Assembly (NCBI GenBank): GCA_001803705.1
Contig: MHDY01000230.1
Span: 502 to 51,585 of the forward strand
DNA length: 51,084 bases
From: Nitrospirae bacterium GWC2_56_14
GTDB lineage: Bacteria > Nitrospirota > UBA9217
Direction of reading: 5' to 3'
Shown: positions 33,410-41,974 of the stretch, one piece after another
Numbering within the stretch: position 1 is the stretch's first letter
Layout of the letters: every line of letters starts with the position of its first letter
Made by a program: the position numbers and the translations under genes
Notes under the pieces: generated by a model
Databases searched by the model: none
What the model saw: only the letters and a program-made list of their open reading frames with translations
What the model was told of the DNA's origin: nothing

Positions 33410-34731
33410 CGGGCCCTTGTTTTATCCTTCTCCGATATTTTCTCCGGTTCCGCTTCTTTGCCCGGTGTCTTCCTGTCATAGGGATATTTTTTATGACATC
33501 CCGGAGCGCAGCTTCCGCCGGTCGCGGATTTAACGAATTTCAGCGGCAGGCTCCATTTGCCGAACGGGACCTTGTCCGCCATCAATTTCGGGTTCGCACC
33601 GCCATGCACCACATGGCAGGCTTTGCAGCTCTTGCCGCGGTCCTTCCTGTTGACGTGGATAAAATGCAGATTCCTGGTCCCGTCCCTGAATCCGGTGGCA
33701 TAGTTCGTCGTGGGATACTTCAACAGGTCGCGGTTATGACAAGCGAAGCAGAGCTGGAATTCAGTGTCCGTATACGACACGTAGAACTCCGGCGAGTATG
33801 CTCTGATCAGGAGCATATCGTATGATGTCCCGTGCGGATCGTGGCAGGAAGTGCATTTTCCCTCTTGTATCGGTCCGTGAAGAACGGTCTGGTCCTTTTT
33901 TATGAACCCCTTGTGGCAGTCGAGGCAGAGGTCTTTGCCGGTTTTTGACAGAAGCTTATCCGCATCGCTTGCATGGGGCGCATGACAGGACGCGCAGCCC
34001 TGCCCGGTGCTGATGGGCGCATGGACGCTCTTCGCCGATTTGAGCTTCTCTTCGACCTGGGGGTGACATTGGTAGCAGAGCCCGGACCCTTCCGCTGCAA
34101 AGAACTTTTTTACGGCGGAGCCATGCGGATTATGGCAGGAGGAGCAGCCGCCCGCAAGCGCAGGATGAACGACCTTCTTCCTGAGCTCGCCCTGCATGTC
34201 CACATGACAGGTAAAGCACAGGTCCGCGCCTTCCTTCGCCAGTAAGCGCCCGTTGTTCGACTCATGCGGGACATGGCAGGAGGTGCAGTCGCCCGTTGCC
34301 GCGGGGCCGTGAACATATTTGAAATCCATCTTATCGGGATGGCATGAAGCGCAGAGGTCCTTGACCGGCCGGGCAAGGAGTTTCGGCTCCGTTGATTCGT
34401 GCGGGTCGTGGCAGGTCATGCACATTCCGTCCTTGACGGGCGGATGCACGTGCTTCAGGGTGCCGGACAACGGGTGGCATTGAGCGCACAACCCGGGAAC
34501 CTCCTCGGTGAGCTTGAAGGTCTTTTTGCTTTTCTGGGGATGCGGAGCAAGGAGCGGCTGGTGGCACGTATCGCAGGGCTGTGCCGCCGGGTGGATATTT
34601 TTGGCCTTCAGCATGCCCATGTGGCATGTCGCGGTCACGCAGCCTTCAACCGGCGGGGTGGTCCCGTAGGCAAGGGGAAGGCTCAAGGTAAGCAGGGACA
34701 GTAAGATCGGAATAACAGCGGTTTTTTTCAT
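33406..34731 (-). CDS. Multihaem c-type cytochrome with up to 15 haem sites
   Basis: The 441-residue product has a short signal peptide (LTLSLPLAYG) and thirteen CxxCH motifs, most followed by xPH (CHDPHES, CHVPHES, CHNPHGS, CHAPHAS, CHDPHGT), the doubled-CXXCH cytochrome pattern. There are also two unusual sites: CVTATCH (CxxxxCH) near the N-terminus and CAPGCH (CxxxCH) near the C-terminus. The regular repeats suggest a linear haem wire in the periplasm. The last ~25 residues are strongly charged. It heads a two-gene operon with the PilZ-like gene. No Shine-Dalgarno was seen before the ATG. Confidence 0.9.
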   Translation of the reverse strand: MKKTAVIPILLSLLTLSLPLAYGTTPPVEGCVTATCHMGMLKAKNIHPAAQPCDTCHQPLLAPHPQKSKKTFKLTEEVPGLCAQCHPLSGTLKHVHPPVKDGMCMTCHDPHESTEPKLLARPVKDLCASCHPDKMDFKYVHGPAATGDCTSCHVPHESNNGRLLAKEGADLCFTCHVDMQGELRKKVVHPALAGGCSSCHNPHGSAVKKFFAAEGSGLCYQCHPQVEEKLKSAKSVHAPISTGQGCASCHAPHASDADKLLSKTGKDLCLDCHKGFIKKDQTVLHGPIQEGKCTSCHDPHGTSYDMLLIRAYSPEFYVSYTDTEFQLCFACHNRDLLKYPTTNYATGFRDGTRNLHFIHVNRKDRGKSCKACHVVHGGANPKLMADKVPFGKWSLPLKFVKSATGGSCAPGCHKKYPYDRKTPGKEAEPEKISEKDKTRAR

Positions 34732-34761
34732 AGGTTTTTGTTTTTTTCGCTACCGAATTAA

Positions 34762-34777
34762 AGCAAGATTCAGACCA
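34762..34777 (-). promoter_or_regulatory. Possible sigma-54 promoter for the 15-haem cytochrome
   Basis: On the - strand TGGTCT-GAATC-TTGCT keeps the invariant GG and GC at the right distance and a perfect -12 element, but only half of the -24 element. The start would be near 34751, about 20 bases before the ATG. Confidence 0.42.
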
Positions 34778-34878
34778 CATCGTAAGATATTTCCCCAGTC
34801 AACGATCATGCCGACGATAGCATAAAAAAATATTTCAGGAAATAAAAAAATTACCTTGTTTGATACAGCATTGCGCGT

Positions 34879-34898
34879 GAAACAAAGAATCTTGTTTC
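34879..34898. promoter_or_regulatory. Dyad upstream of the 34762 promoter (candidate enhancer)
   Basis: GAAACAA (34879-34885) and TTGTTTC (34892-34898) are perfect complements six bases apart. The dyad lies about 100 bases upstream of the possible sigma-54 box, a classic activator position. Confidence 0.4.
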
Positions 34899-35001
34899 TT
34901 TTCGGACAATTGAATGCGCTACCCCATCCGTGCTGGAGTCACTATCATTGAGTATCAAAAAAAGACAAGCAACCCGCGCATTCCGGGAGGGCAGATAGAA
35001 T

Positions 35002-35099
35002 GATGTTTTATCCCTCGACACAGTACCGGGAGATACAGTCGTGGTGGATATAACGCCAGGGAGGGGTATTTGACTCCAGCGCCGGTACTATAAAACATC
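35002..35099. repeat. Two-part inverted repeat of 98 bases
   Basis: GATGTTTTAT (35002-35011) and AGTACCGG (35022-35029) on the left match CCGGTACT (35082-35089) and ATAAAACATC (35090-35099) on the right. The left arm alone has a 10-base insertion between its parts. It could be a structured RNA or a remnant of a small mobile element. The surrounding gap (34732-35218) has no gene. Confidence 0.5.
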
Positions 35100-35111
35100 G
35101 AAAGATGAATC

Positions 35112-35132
35112 GGGCGGGTTTGAAACCCGCCC
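35112..35132. terminator. Perfect hairpin downstream of vapC
   Basis: GGGCGGG and CCCGCCC flank TTTGAAA. It lies about 90 bases after the vapC stop on the - strand, with a moderately T-rich sequence beyond it (GATTCATCTTT). A terminator role is plausible but not firm. Confidence 0.4.
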
Positions 35133-35218
35133 CTGTGACGCTCTCTGTTCCCTGTGCGTGTGGGTGCGAATTTACAGCTCTTTACATTATTTAAATGGAG
35201 TTGGTGGGCGGCGAATGG

Positions 35219-35617
35219 CTACGCGTGTTTGTGGAGTTTCACCCCCGGGATCTGCGTGAAGTGCCCGTCGAGGGTGAAAATGGAAAGGTTGTGCTCAATG
35301 GCGATTGCGGCGAAAAAAATGTCGGAGTGGGGAATCGTCAGTCCCTTTTTCTGAAGTGAGGCGGACAGGTCTCCGGCTTTTTGCCAGAGAATTTTGGACA
35401 GTTCAGCGTATTTCAGATGGGAGACGGTCGTCAGGATTTGCGCTTTTTCCTTTTCCGATCTAACGCCCTGCACCAACTCGAACAGGACGACGCCGCAGGT
35501 CCATACCGTCCCTTCGAGGATGAGGGTTTCGAGCGCATCGCCGGCTGCGGAGTTCTGTTTGAAAAACTCTATCCAGACACTTGTGTCCGCCAGTATGCCG
35601 TTATTTTTTTCGCTCAA
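35219..35617 (-). CDS. vapC: VapC-family PIN-domain toxin ribonuclease
   Basis: VapC toxins are Mg-dependent ribonucleases that cut tRNA or rRNA when the antitoxin is lost. The 132-residue protein has the acidic PIN residues Asp11 (LADTSVWIEFF), Glu47 (LFELVQG), Asp99 (HSDIFFAAIA) and Asp117 (TLDGHF). It starts at a TTG, supported by GGGAG eight bases upstream, and overlaps vapB by 17 bases, the usual toxin-antitoxin arrangement. The TTG start would keep toxin synthesis low. The target cannot be read from sequence. Confidence 0.88.
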   Translation of the reverse strand: MSEKNNGILADTSVWIEFFKQNSAAGDALETLILEGTVWTCGVVLFELVQGVRSEKEKAQILTTVSHLKYAELSKILWQKAGDLSASLQKKGLTIPHSDIFFAAIAIEHNLSIFTLDGHFTQIPGVKLHKHA

Positions 35618-35840
35618 AAAGTTTCTCCCGTTCCCGCTGGGCTTTCAGTTCGCGTTCTTCCTCTTTTTTCCAGTCGTAATCGATCTTGACCTTACCCCGC
35701 AGCGCAAGCAGGTCCATCATTTTCTTTTGCCGGATGAATTCCTGAATAGCGGTGGTAATCGCCTTGGTCTTGGATTTTTCACCGGTGGCTTTCTGCGCCT
35801 CGGAGATAAGATCGTCGGGTATGTTTAATGTTGCACGCAT
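35601..35840 (-). CDS. vapB: VapB-family antitoxin
   Basis: This 79-residue protein has a ribbon-helix-helix-like N-terminus (MRATLNIPDDLISEAQK, then KTKAITTAIQEFIRQKK) for DNA binding. A charged C-terminal tail (KKEEERELKAQREREKL) would wrap the toxin. The ATG at 35840 has a perfect AGGAGG eight bases upstream, so the longer GTG form is unlikely. The pair normally represses its own promoter, which lies directly upstream. Confidence 0.83.
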   Translation of the reverse strand: MRATLNIPDDLISEAQKATGEKSKTKAITTAIQEFIRQKKMMDLLALRGKVKIDYDWKKEEERELKAQREREKLFERKK

Positions 35841-35866
35841 TTCATGCACCTCCTGAATATGCGCTT

Positions 35867-35895
35867 ATTATATGCATGGAGAACGTGAAAGTCAA
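35867..35895 (-). promoter_or_regulatory. Strong sigma-70 promoter of vapBC
   Basis: On the - strand TTGACT (35895-35890), a 17-base spacer and TATAAT (35872-35867) give a near-consensus promoter. The start near 35860 leaves a leader holding little more than the vapB ribosome site. Confidence 0.8.
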
Positions 35896-36003
35896 ATGGT
35901 TTTCAGGCCTGAACGAGTTCGATAGTTCGAACCGTGTAAACGGTTGATCCACACGGCGTATATTTTTTCGAGGTATTGTTCCGTCACGGAACACTCTCAC
36001 ATC

Positions 36004-36032
36004 TTGACATCCGTGCCGTCACTTGATACCAT
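36004..36032 (+). promoter_or_regulatory. Sigma-70 promoter of the hemerythrin gene
   Basis: TTGACA (36004-36009), a 17-base spacer and TACCAT (36027-36032) lie 34 bases before the ATG. Confidence 0.55.
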
Positions 36033-36066
36033 CCACCAACGCTGCACATCTCTCAGGAGGTTTCCC

Positions 36067-36474
36067 ATGGAATGGTCGGACAAATTAGCCGTCGGTGTGG
36101 CCACCATCGACAGTCAGCATAAGGAACTCTTCAAGAGGATCGATAATCTCGTTCTCGCCATCAAACAGCACCGCTGCAAGTCGGAGATCGACGGCACGCT
36201 GAAATTCCTCGATGATTACGCGCGGGTCCATTTTGCGGAAGAGGAAAAACATATGAGGGAAACTCATTACGCAGGCTACGAAGAGCAGGTCGAGGCGCAT
36301 AAACGGTACCTGGCCGCTCTTGTGGAATTGAAGGCCGAGGCGGCTTTGCCGCGCGTATCCGGGAGTTCCTATGACCTGTCTGCGACGACGAATCAGGTGG
36401 TCGTTGACTGGATCGTGGACCATATTCTGAAGCTGGACATGCAGTTTGGAAACTACCTTAAGAACCGAAGTTGA
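36067..36474 (+). CDS. Bacteriohemerythrin
   Basis: Bacteriohemerythrins are small four-helix di-iron proteins that bind oxygen, serving as oxygen sensors or carriers in anaerobes. The 135-residue protein has likely ligands His18 (DSQHKELF), His55 and Glu59 (HFAEEE), His78 (EAHKRYL), and His119/Asp124 (WIVDHILKLD). The residue four before His78 is Gln74 where a further His is usual, so one iron may be coordinated differently. AGGAGG lies six bases upstream of the ATG. It is monocistronic and convergent with the large kinase gene. Confidence 0.88.
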   Translation: MEWSDKLAVGVATIDSQHKELFKRIDNLVLAIKQHRCKSEIDGTLKFLDDYARVHFAEEEKHMRETHYAGYEEQVEAHKRYLAALVELKAEAALPRVSGSSYDLSATTNQVVVDWIVDHILKLDMQFGNYLKNRS

Positions 36475-36484
36475 TGGGGCTTTT

Positions 36485-36611
36485 TATTTCGGATTTCGGA
36501 TTGCGGATTTCGGATTAACACCGAAAAAGGAACTTTAATTCCCCTCCACGTTCCGCATCCCGCTGTTTCAATCCGCAATTGGGATAATCCGCAATCCGCA
36601 ATCCGAAATTA
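36485..36611. repeat. Iterated-motif inverted repeat (CGGATT type) between convergent genes
   Basis: The left arm (36485-36516) iterates ATTTCGGATTTCGG/ATTGCGGATT. The right arm (36569-36611) iterates AATCCGCAAT/AATCCGAAAT. The right arm ends exactly at the kinase stop codon (36609-36611). The hairpin could end transcription from both sides. Confidence 0.85.
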
Positions 36612-39600
36612 CTTATCCAGCACTTCCCGTACTTTTCCCAGGAGTATCGTCGGCGAGATCGGCTTCATGATGAATACCATGCCGGGATCGAGAATCCCCT
36701 TTTGGTGGATGATGTCCGCTGTATAGCCGCTGGTAAAAAGGACTTTTATGTCGGGGCGTGTCTGTCTGATCGCCAGGTAGGCATCCTTGCCGCTCTTTTT
36801 CGGCATGATGACGTCGAAGACGAGCAGGTCTATGGCGGCGTTCTGCTCGTTGAATTTTGCCACTGCGTCCTCTCCGTCCACGGCTTCGATCACCCGGTAG
36901 CCGAAGTTCTCGAGCACCATCTTTGTGAGGCGGCGGACATCGCGGTCGTCCTCTGCAAGCAGAACTGTCTCTCCGCCCTGCTGCTCGGCCGCCGGCGCCA
37001 TCTTTTCCTTTGCCGGTTCAGTGCCGGCGACCAGGGGGAGGTAGATGCTGAAAACAGTTCCTTTTCCCGGTTCGCTGGCGACCGTGATGTAGCCATAATG
37101 CTGCTTGATGATCCCGTATACCATGGACAGGCCCAGTCCCGTGCCCTTCCCGACCTCCTTGGTCGTGAAGAAGGGTTCGAAGATCCTGCGGCGGGTCGCC
37201 TCGTCCATTCCTCCGCCCGTGTCGGAAATGGTCAGCAGGGCATAGCTGCCGGGCTCTCCGTACGCATGGGTCCGTATGAATTCCTCGCCGATCTCGAAGA
37301 TGCTCGTCTGGACCGTGATCCGGCCGTGGTCCCGTATGGCATCACGGGCGTTCACGACCAGGTTCATCAGTACCTGCTCCATCTGTACGCTGTCGGCAAG
37401 GACCGTCAATTCCTTGTTGCAGAGAATGGTTTCGAACGCAACGTCCTCGCCAATGAGCTTGAGCAGGAGCGATTGCACCCGCTGGATGATGGCATTGAGG
37501 TTCACGTTCCTCGGGTCGATGGCCTGTTTTCTGCTAAACGCAAGGAGGCTGTGCGTCAGCTGGGCCGCCCGCTCCGCGGAGGCCAGGATCTGTGAAACAA
37601 AGGGGCGTACGACATCTCCGCCGGGCAGCTTCATCAAAATGAGGTTGCCGTAGCCGATGATGGCGGTGAGGATATTGTTGAAATCGTGGGCAACGCCGCC
37701 TGCCAGCTGCCCGATGGCCTCCATTTTCTGCGCCTGGCGCAGCTGCGCTTCGAGGTATTTCAGGGGCGTAATATCGGTGATCAGCCCGTCGTAGTCGGCC
37801 AGCCGTCCCTCTTTGTCGAACCGCGGTACGGGGGTGTTCTTCACCCACCGGATCGTTCCGTCCTTATGGATGATCCGGTGTTCAAAGGGGGCCACGGGAG
37901 AACCGGAGAGGATCTCGTTCGTTTTTTGAAGGATGGTGCCCCGGTCCTCTTCAAAGATCATGCGGTACCACAGATCAGGGTCGGCATGATACTCTTCCGA
38001 CGAATAGCCGGTCACCGTCACGCAGCCCGGACCATGAATGGTCTCAATGCCCCGTCCCTGTTCGACCTTGACGGTATAGATGTAGTCGGTGACCGATTCA
38101 ACGAGCCGTTTGAAGCGTTTCTCGCTGTCGATCCGCGCCTGGTCCGCTTTTTTTCGTTCGGTGATGTTCCGGACCGCTTCGATCCCGGCAACGATCCTGC
38201 CTGCCTCATCCCTGAGCGGGGACGAGGTTATTTCAAGGAACTGGGTGCTGCCGCTTATGCCGGTGCTTCGTTCTGTCCGGTGGATCTGCCCGTCAAGAAA
38301 GCATTGGGCGACGGGACATTCTTCACAAACGGCGTTGCTGTTCTCATAGGCCTCGTAGCAGAACTTGCCGACATGGTCCCCGAGCATGTTTTTATGGACC
38401 TGATTCTGGTACAGGACCTTGAACGACCGGTCCTGTATGCTGATCCCGTCGCCGATGGCGGTGATGATGGCGTCCAGCTTGTTCTTTTCATTGACCAGGG
38501 CGGTCTGCGCCTTTTTTTGTTCCGTAATATCCCTGGTCACTCCGAGCATGGCGGTTATTTCGTTGCGGTCGTTGCGCAAAGGAACGGCACGGGTCTCCAG
38601 CCAGAGCCGCCGGCCTTTCATGCCGACGATCTCGAATTCAAGGATGCCCGGCCGCCCCAGGAAGGCCTCCTTGGTAACGTGCATGAAGGCCTCGCGGTAT
38701 TCAGGGACGATCAGAGGGGCCACAGGCCGTCCCCGCACCATTTCGAAGGACCCGGCGTCTATCATCTCAAGACCCGCCCGGTTCATCATCAGGAGCGCGC
38801 CGTCCCGGTCAAGCAGCTTGATGCAATCCGGCTCCGTATCGATGATGGTCTGGAGGAATTTCTCGCTCTGCTGCAGCGCATGCTCCGAATCCTTGCGCTC
38901 GCTCACATCGCGGATGATGCTCTGGAAAAAGCGCTTTTCGTCGATCTCGATGACCCGCGAGCTGACCTCGACGGGGAAGCTCGTGCCGTCCTTGCGGAGG
39001 TGCAGCGTTTCGAAAATGAGGCCGTTCTTCTCCTGGAGCTGTTTCATTTGCGGCGCGATCTCGGCAACCCTGTCCGGGGGATGGAGGTCCCTGACGTTCA
39101 ACTGCAGGAGCTCGTCACGCGTATAGCCGTAGGCGGAGATCGCCCGGTCATTGGCCTCTCTGATCGCGCCGTCGGGATCGAGAAGGAGAATGATATCGTT
39201 GGCGTATTTGCTGAGGTATTCATACTGCTGCGACAGCGTTTTGCGATCGAGCTCGAGCTCATACTGCCGCCGCAGGAGGTCGGCACTTTTCTGGCGCCAC
39301 CAGAAGACGATGCTGATGCCGGCCGCCCCGATCAGGGCGAACACCATGATCGAAAGAAGGGCCGCCTGCGTGCCGATGGGGGCATAGATCTCCTCCTGAT
39401 CCACCTTGGAGACAAGGAACCAGGAAGTGCCCGGCACGGGCTGAATTGACGCAAGCACCGGCACGCCCCGGTAGTCGCCGGTCTCGATGACCGTTCTTTT
39501 ACCGCGCTCCAGGGCAGCGGCCATGGCGGGCCGTTCGCTGAGGGGTATCCGGAAGGAGAGCGCCGCGGCTTTTTTATGGCGCAGGTTGTTCAGAAAGACC

Positions 39601-40271
39601 GCTTCTCCCTGCTCGGCCCTGACGAGCAGCGATTCGGCTGTCTTGCTCGGCGTGGGCCAGGTCTCAATGAGCGGGAACAGGAACTTGCCGGGGTCGATGC
39701 GTATGACGAGGGCGCCGATAAAATTCCCTTTTTTCCCCTGTTGCATAACGATCGGGGCGATGAGGTCGAGATGGGGGTAGCTGACCGAGGCGGCCGTATG
39801 AATATCGGAGAGAACGGCGCTGTTGGTCCGCAGCGCTTGGCGGACCAGCTCCTGTGCGTGGGCCCCGGTCGTGTTCTCGGAGCTGATGGTAGAAAGGTGC
39901 ACTATGCCTGACGGGTCGACAAGCAGGATGCTCTTGTAGCCAGACATTTCCTGGAGCGTCTGCAGCCAGGCCAAAAGGTCCGCTTCCAGCCGCGATCCCC
40001 GGGGGTCGTTCAAATACTGCTGAATGAGCGCAACAAAGAACCGGGCCTTAAAAATGCTCGTCCCGTCTTCCAGCCGTTCCCTGCGCCAGGAATCGATCTG
40101 CCCGACCTTCAGGTCCCCGATGGCCGTGAGTTCATCCTGGAAGTTTTTTTTGAGATGCTCTTTCTGGTTTGCGTAATAAAGATACCCTGACAAGCCGATG
40201 CAGAGGGCCAGGATAAAAAAAACGCCGACCAGGCGGGTAAGCATGTGATCAGAGTCCTGCCGTTGTTGCAT
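36609..40271 (-). CDS. Hybrid sensor histidine kinase with Cache-type sensor, four PAS domains and receiver
   Basis: This 1220-residue protein starts with a membrane helix (LVGVFFILALCIGLSGYLYY) and a periplasmic double-Cache-like sensor. A second helix (ALLSIMVFALIGAAGISIVF) and four PAS domains follow (starting near 345, 465, 595 and 720). The third PAS has a Cys-rich CEECPVAQC segment. The kinase core has His862 (GGVAHDFNNIL), the N box NLVVNARDAI, DTGGGMDE and GTGLGLSMVYGI. A C-terminal receiver has Asp1153 (VFDVIMP). No separate regulator is adjacent on this strand. The divergent NtrC-type gene at 40553 may be its partner. The ligand is unknown. Confidence 0.92.
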   Translation of the reverse strand: MQQRQDSDHMLTRLVGVFFILALCIGLSGYLYYANQKEHLKKNFQDELTAIGDLKVGQIDSWRRERLEDGTSIFKARFFVALIQQYLNDPRGSRLEADLLAWLQTLQEMSGYKSILLVDPSGIVHLSTISSENTTGAHAQELVRQALRTNSAVLSDIHTAASVSYPHLDLIAPIVMQQGKKGNFIGALVIRIDPGKFLFPLIETWPTPSKTAESLLVRAEQGEAVFLNNLRHKKAAALSFRIPLSERPAMAAALERGKRTVIETGDYRGVPVLASIQPVPGTSWFLVSKVDQEEIYAPIGTQAALLSIMVFALIGAAGISIVFWWRQKSADLLRRQYELELDRKTLSQQYEYLSKYANDIILLLDPDGAIREANDRAISAYGYTRDELLQLNVRDLHPPDRVAEIAPQMKQLQEKNGLIFETLHLRKDGTSFPVEVSSRVIEIDEKRFFQSIIRDVSERKDSEHALQQSEKFLQTIIDTEPDCIKLLDRDGALLMMNRAGLEMIDAGSFEMVRGRPVAPLIVPEYREAFMHVTKEAFLGRPGILEFEIVGMKGRRLWLETRAVPLRNDRNEITAMLGVTRDITEQKKAQTALVNEKNKLDAIITAIGDGISIQDRSFKVLYQNQVHKNMLGDHVGKFCYEAYENSNAVCEECPVAQCFLDGQIHRTERSTGISGSTQFLEITSSPLRDEAGRIVAGIEAVRNITERKKADQARIDSEKRFKRLVESVTDYIYTVKVEQGRGIETIHGPGCVTVTGYSSEEYHADPDLWYRMIFEEDRGTILQKTNEILSGSPVAPFEHRIIHKDGTIRWVKNTPVPRFDKEGRLADYDGLITDITPLKYLEAQLRQAQKMEAIGQLAGGVAHDFNNILTAIIGYGNLILMKLPGGDVVRPFVSQILASAERAAQLTHSLLAFSRKQAIDPRNVNLNAIIQRVQSLLLKLIGEDVAFETILCNKELTVLADSVQMEQVLMNLVVNARDAIRDHGRITVQTSIFEIGEEFIRTHAYGEPGSYALLTISDTGGGMDEATRRRIFEPFFTTKEVGKGTGLGLSMVYGIIKQHYGYITVASEPGKGTVFSIYLPLVAGTEPAKEKMAPAAEQQGGETVLLAEDDRDVRRLTKMVLENFGYRVIEAVDGEDAVAKFNEQNAAIDLLVFDVIMPKKSGKDAYLAIRQTRPDIKVLFTSGYTADIIHQKGILDPGMVFIMKPISPTILLGKVREVLDK

Positions 40272-40424
40272 GGGGTCGCGCCTCGGTATGTCAATGCGGG
40301 ATGATGCCGAAAACCGTCAATAGACTCTATCAAACCGGCGGTCGCCTGTCAATGAATCTCCCGAGAATCCGGCATATCTCTGGCCCCACCTGTCCCTCCC
40401 ATCAGGCTTTTTGTTAAATTGCGG

Positions 40425-40453
40425 TTGTACTGACAAAACAATCCTGATATAGT
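40425..40453 (+). promoter_or_regulatory. Sigma-70 promoter of the NtrC-type regulator
   Basis: TTGTAC (40425-40430), a 17-base spacer and TATAGT (40448-40453) give a predicted start near 40460, about 93 bases before the ATG. Confidence 0.6.
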
Positions 40454-40552
40454 GAACAAAGACGTCAAATCGTCTTGCGGAACCGTCATTGCGCAGCCCT
40501 TTCCCCGGTATGACGCCTCGCGCCAGGGGACAAAACAAGAGATCTTTCTACC

Positions 40553-41869
<1,317 letters not shown>

Positions 41870-41974
41870 AAACCCTTTGTCTCAGGAGCGGGAGAGCGGC
41901 TCGCGAAGGCCGCCGCGCCGGCGGGAAGTTTGCAATACCGCGCCCGTCGCACAGCAGGGCAGAAGGACTCCGGT

